From JAHJBR01 sp040757035 (GTDB lineage: Archaea; Micrarchaeota; Micrarchaeia; Anstonellales; Bilamarchaeaceae): a stretch of DNA of 21,761 nucleotides. The translations under genes were made by a program, and so were the position numbers. Below the pieces are notes generated by a model, which worked only from the letters and a program-made list of their open reading frames with translations, did no database searches and had not been told where the DNA came from. This document shows positions 21,710-21,761 of this stretch, piece after piece. Within the stretch, counting starts at the first letter, position 1, and each line of letters starts with the position of its first letter. The stretch lies in assembly GCA_040757035.1 (NCBI GenBank), contig JBFLYM010000016.1, forward strand, positions 1 to 21,761, in the 5' to 3' direction.

Positions 21710-21761
21710 ATGAATGCAGACACATCCATATCTTTAGGTGGAATAGCTATCTTGGATAAAA
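21710..21761 (+). CDS. 5' end of a gene, cut by the window edge
   Basis: An ATG at 21710 preceded by GGTGAT (21701-21706), a good archaeal Shine-Dalgarno at 3 bp spacing, opens MNADTSISLGGIAILDK up to the last base. Seventeen codons are too few to identify the protein. The preceding gap from 21609 holds a short GC hairpin (GGGC-ATTGC-GCCC around 21638-21651) that may terminate the methyltransferase transcript. Confidence 0.5.
   Translation, partial: MNADTSISLGGIAILDK

Overview
The window comes from an AT-rich archaeal chromosome. Evidence for Archaea is the L7Ae/S28e/L24e ribosomal protein cluster, the large subunit of the archaea-specific DNA polymerase D, both subunits of topoisomerase VI, an Lhr helicase, an archaeal-type dUTPase, TATA boxes about 25 bp before start codons, and a predicted bulge-helix-bulge (BHB) tRNA intron. 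PolD argues against Crenarchaeota. A euryarchaeal or DPANN-type lineage fits, but the window alone cannot settle it.

Layout. 1-198: a 22-bp palindrome and the outer end of an IS200/IS605-type element that continues off the left edge. 197-2025 (minus): rpl7ae, rps28e, rpl24e, ndk and dut, apparently one operon. 2256-2879 (minus): an intact MntA-type nucleotidyltransferase overlapping a wrecked HepT (HEPN) toxin gene. 3001-3396 (plus): a small ParB-fold protein. 3441-4108 (minus): a tRNA-Glu(CTC) gene whose T-loop is split by 593 bp of hairpin-rich, internally duplicated sequence. 4198-11544 (plus): the Lhr helicase, DNA polymerase D large subunit and an archaeal P-loop ATPase. 11580-19326 (minus): topoisomerase VI B and A, an ACT-domain regulator, a membrane-anchored DsbA-like thioredoxin, a secreted COG1361-type protein, and an ABC ATPase with its MacB/FtsX-type permease. 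19351-20315: an IS605-type derivative with internal deletions in both tnpA and tnpB but recognisable ends. 20424-21608 (plus): a DNA methyltransferase with a TSPPY motif. The first codons of another gene follow at 21710.

The most unusual object is the tRNA-Glu. All four arms pair once the 593-nt insert is removed. The insert borders form a symmetric BHB in which a 4-bp helix is flanked by two 3-nt AAT bulges, and cleavage of both as AA|T restores a normal 7-nt T-loop. This suggests a functional intron at position 59/60, far longer than usual for archaeal tRNA introns and built from two tandemly duplicated GC-rich modules. A transposon-like insertion with a 4-bp duplication is the main alternative.

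The genes are mostly information-processing functions (translation, replication, topology, nucleotide sanitation) plus one envelope cluster. Signs of gene flux are the defective IS605 derivative placed about 25 bp from the topoisomerase VI start codon, a second IS end touching the dut stop codon, the decayed toxin, and the methyltransferase with no visible restriction partner beside the IS.
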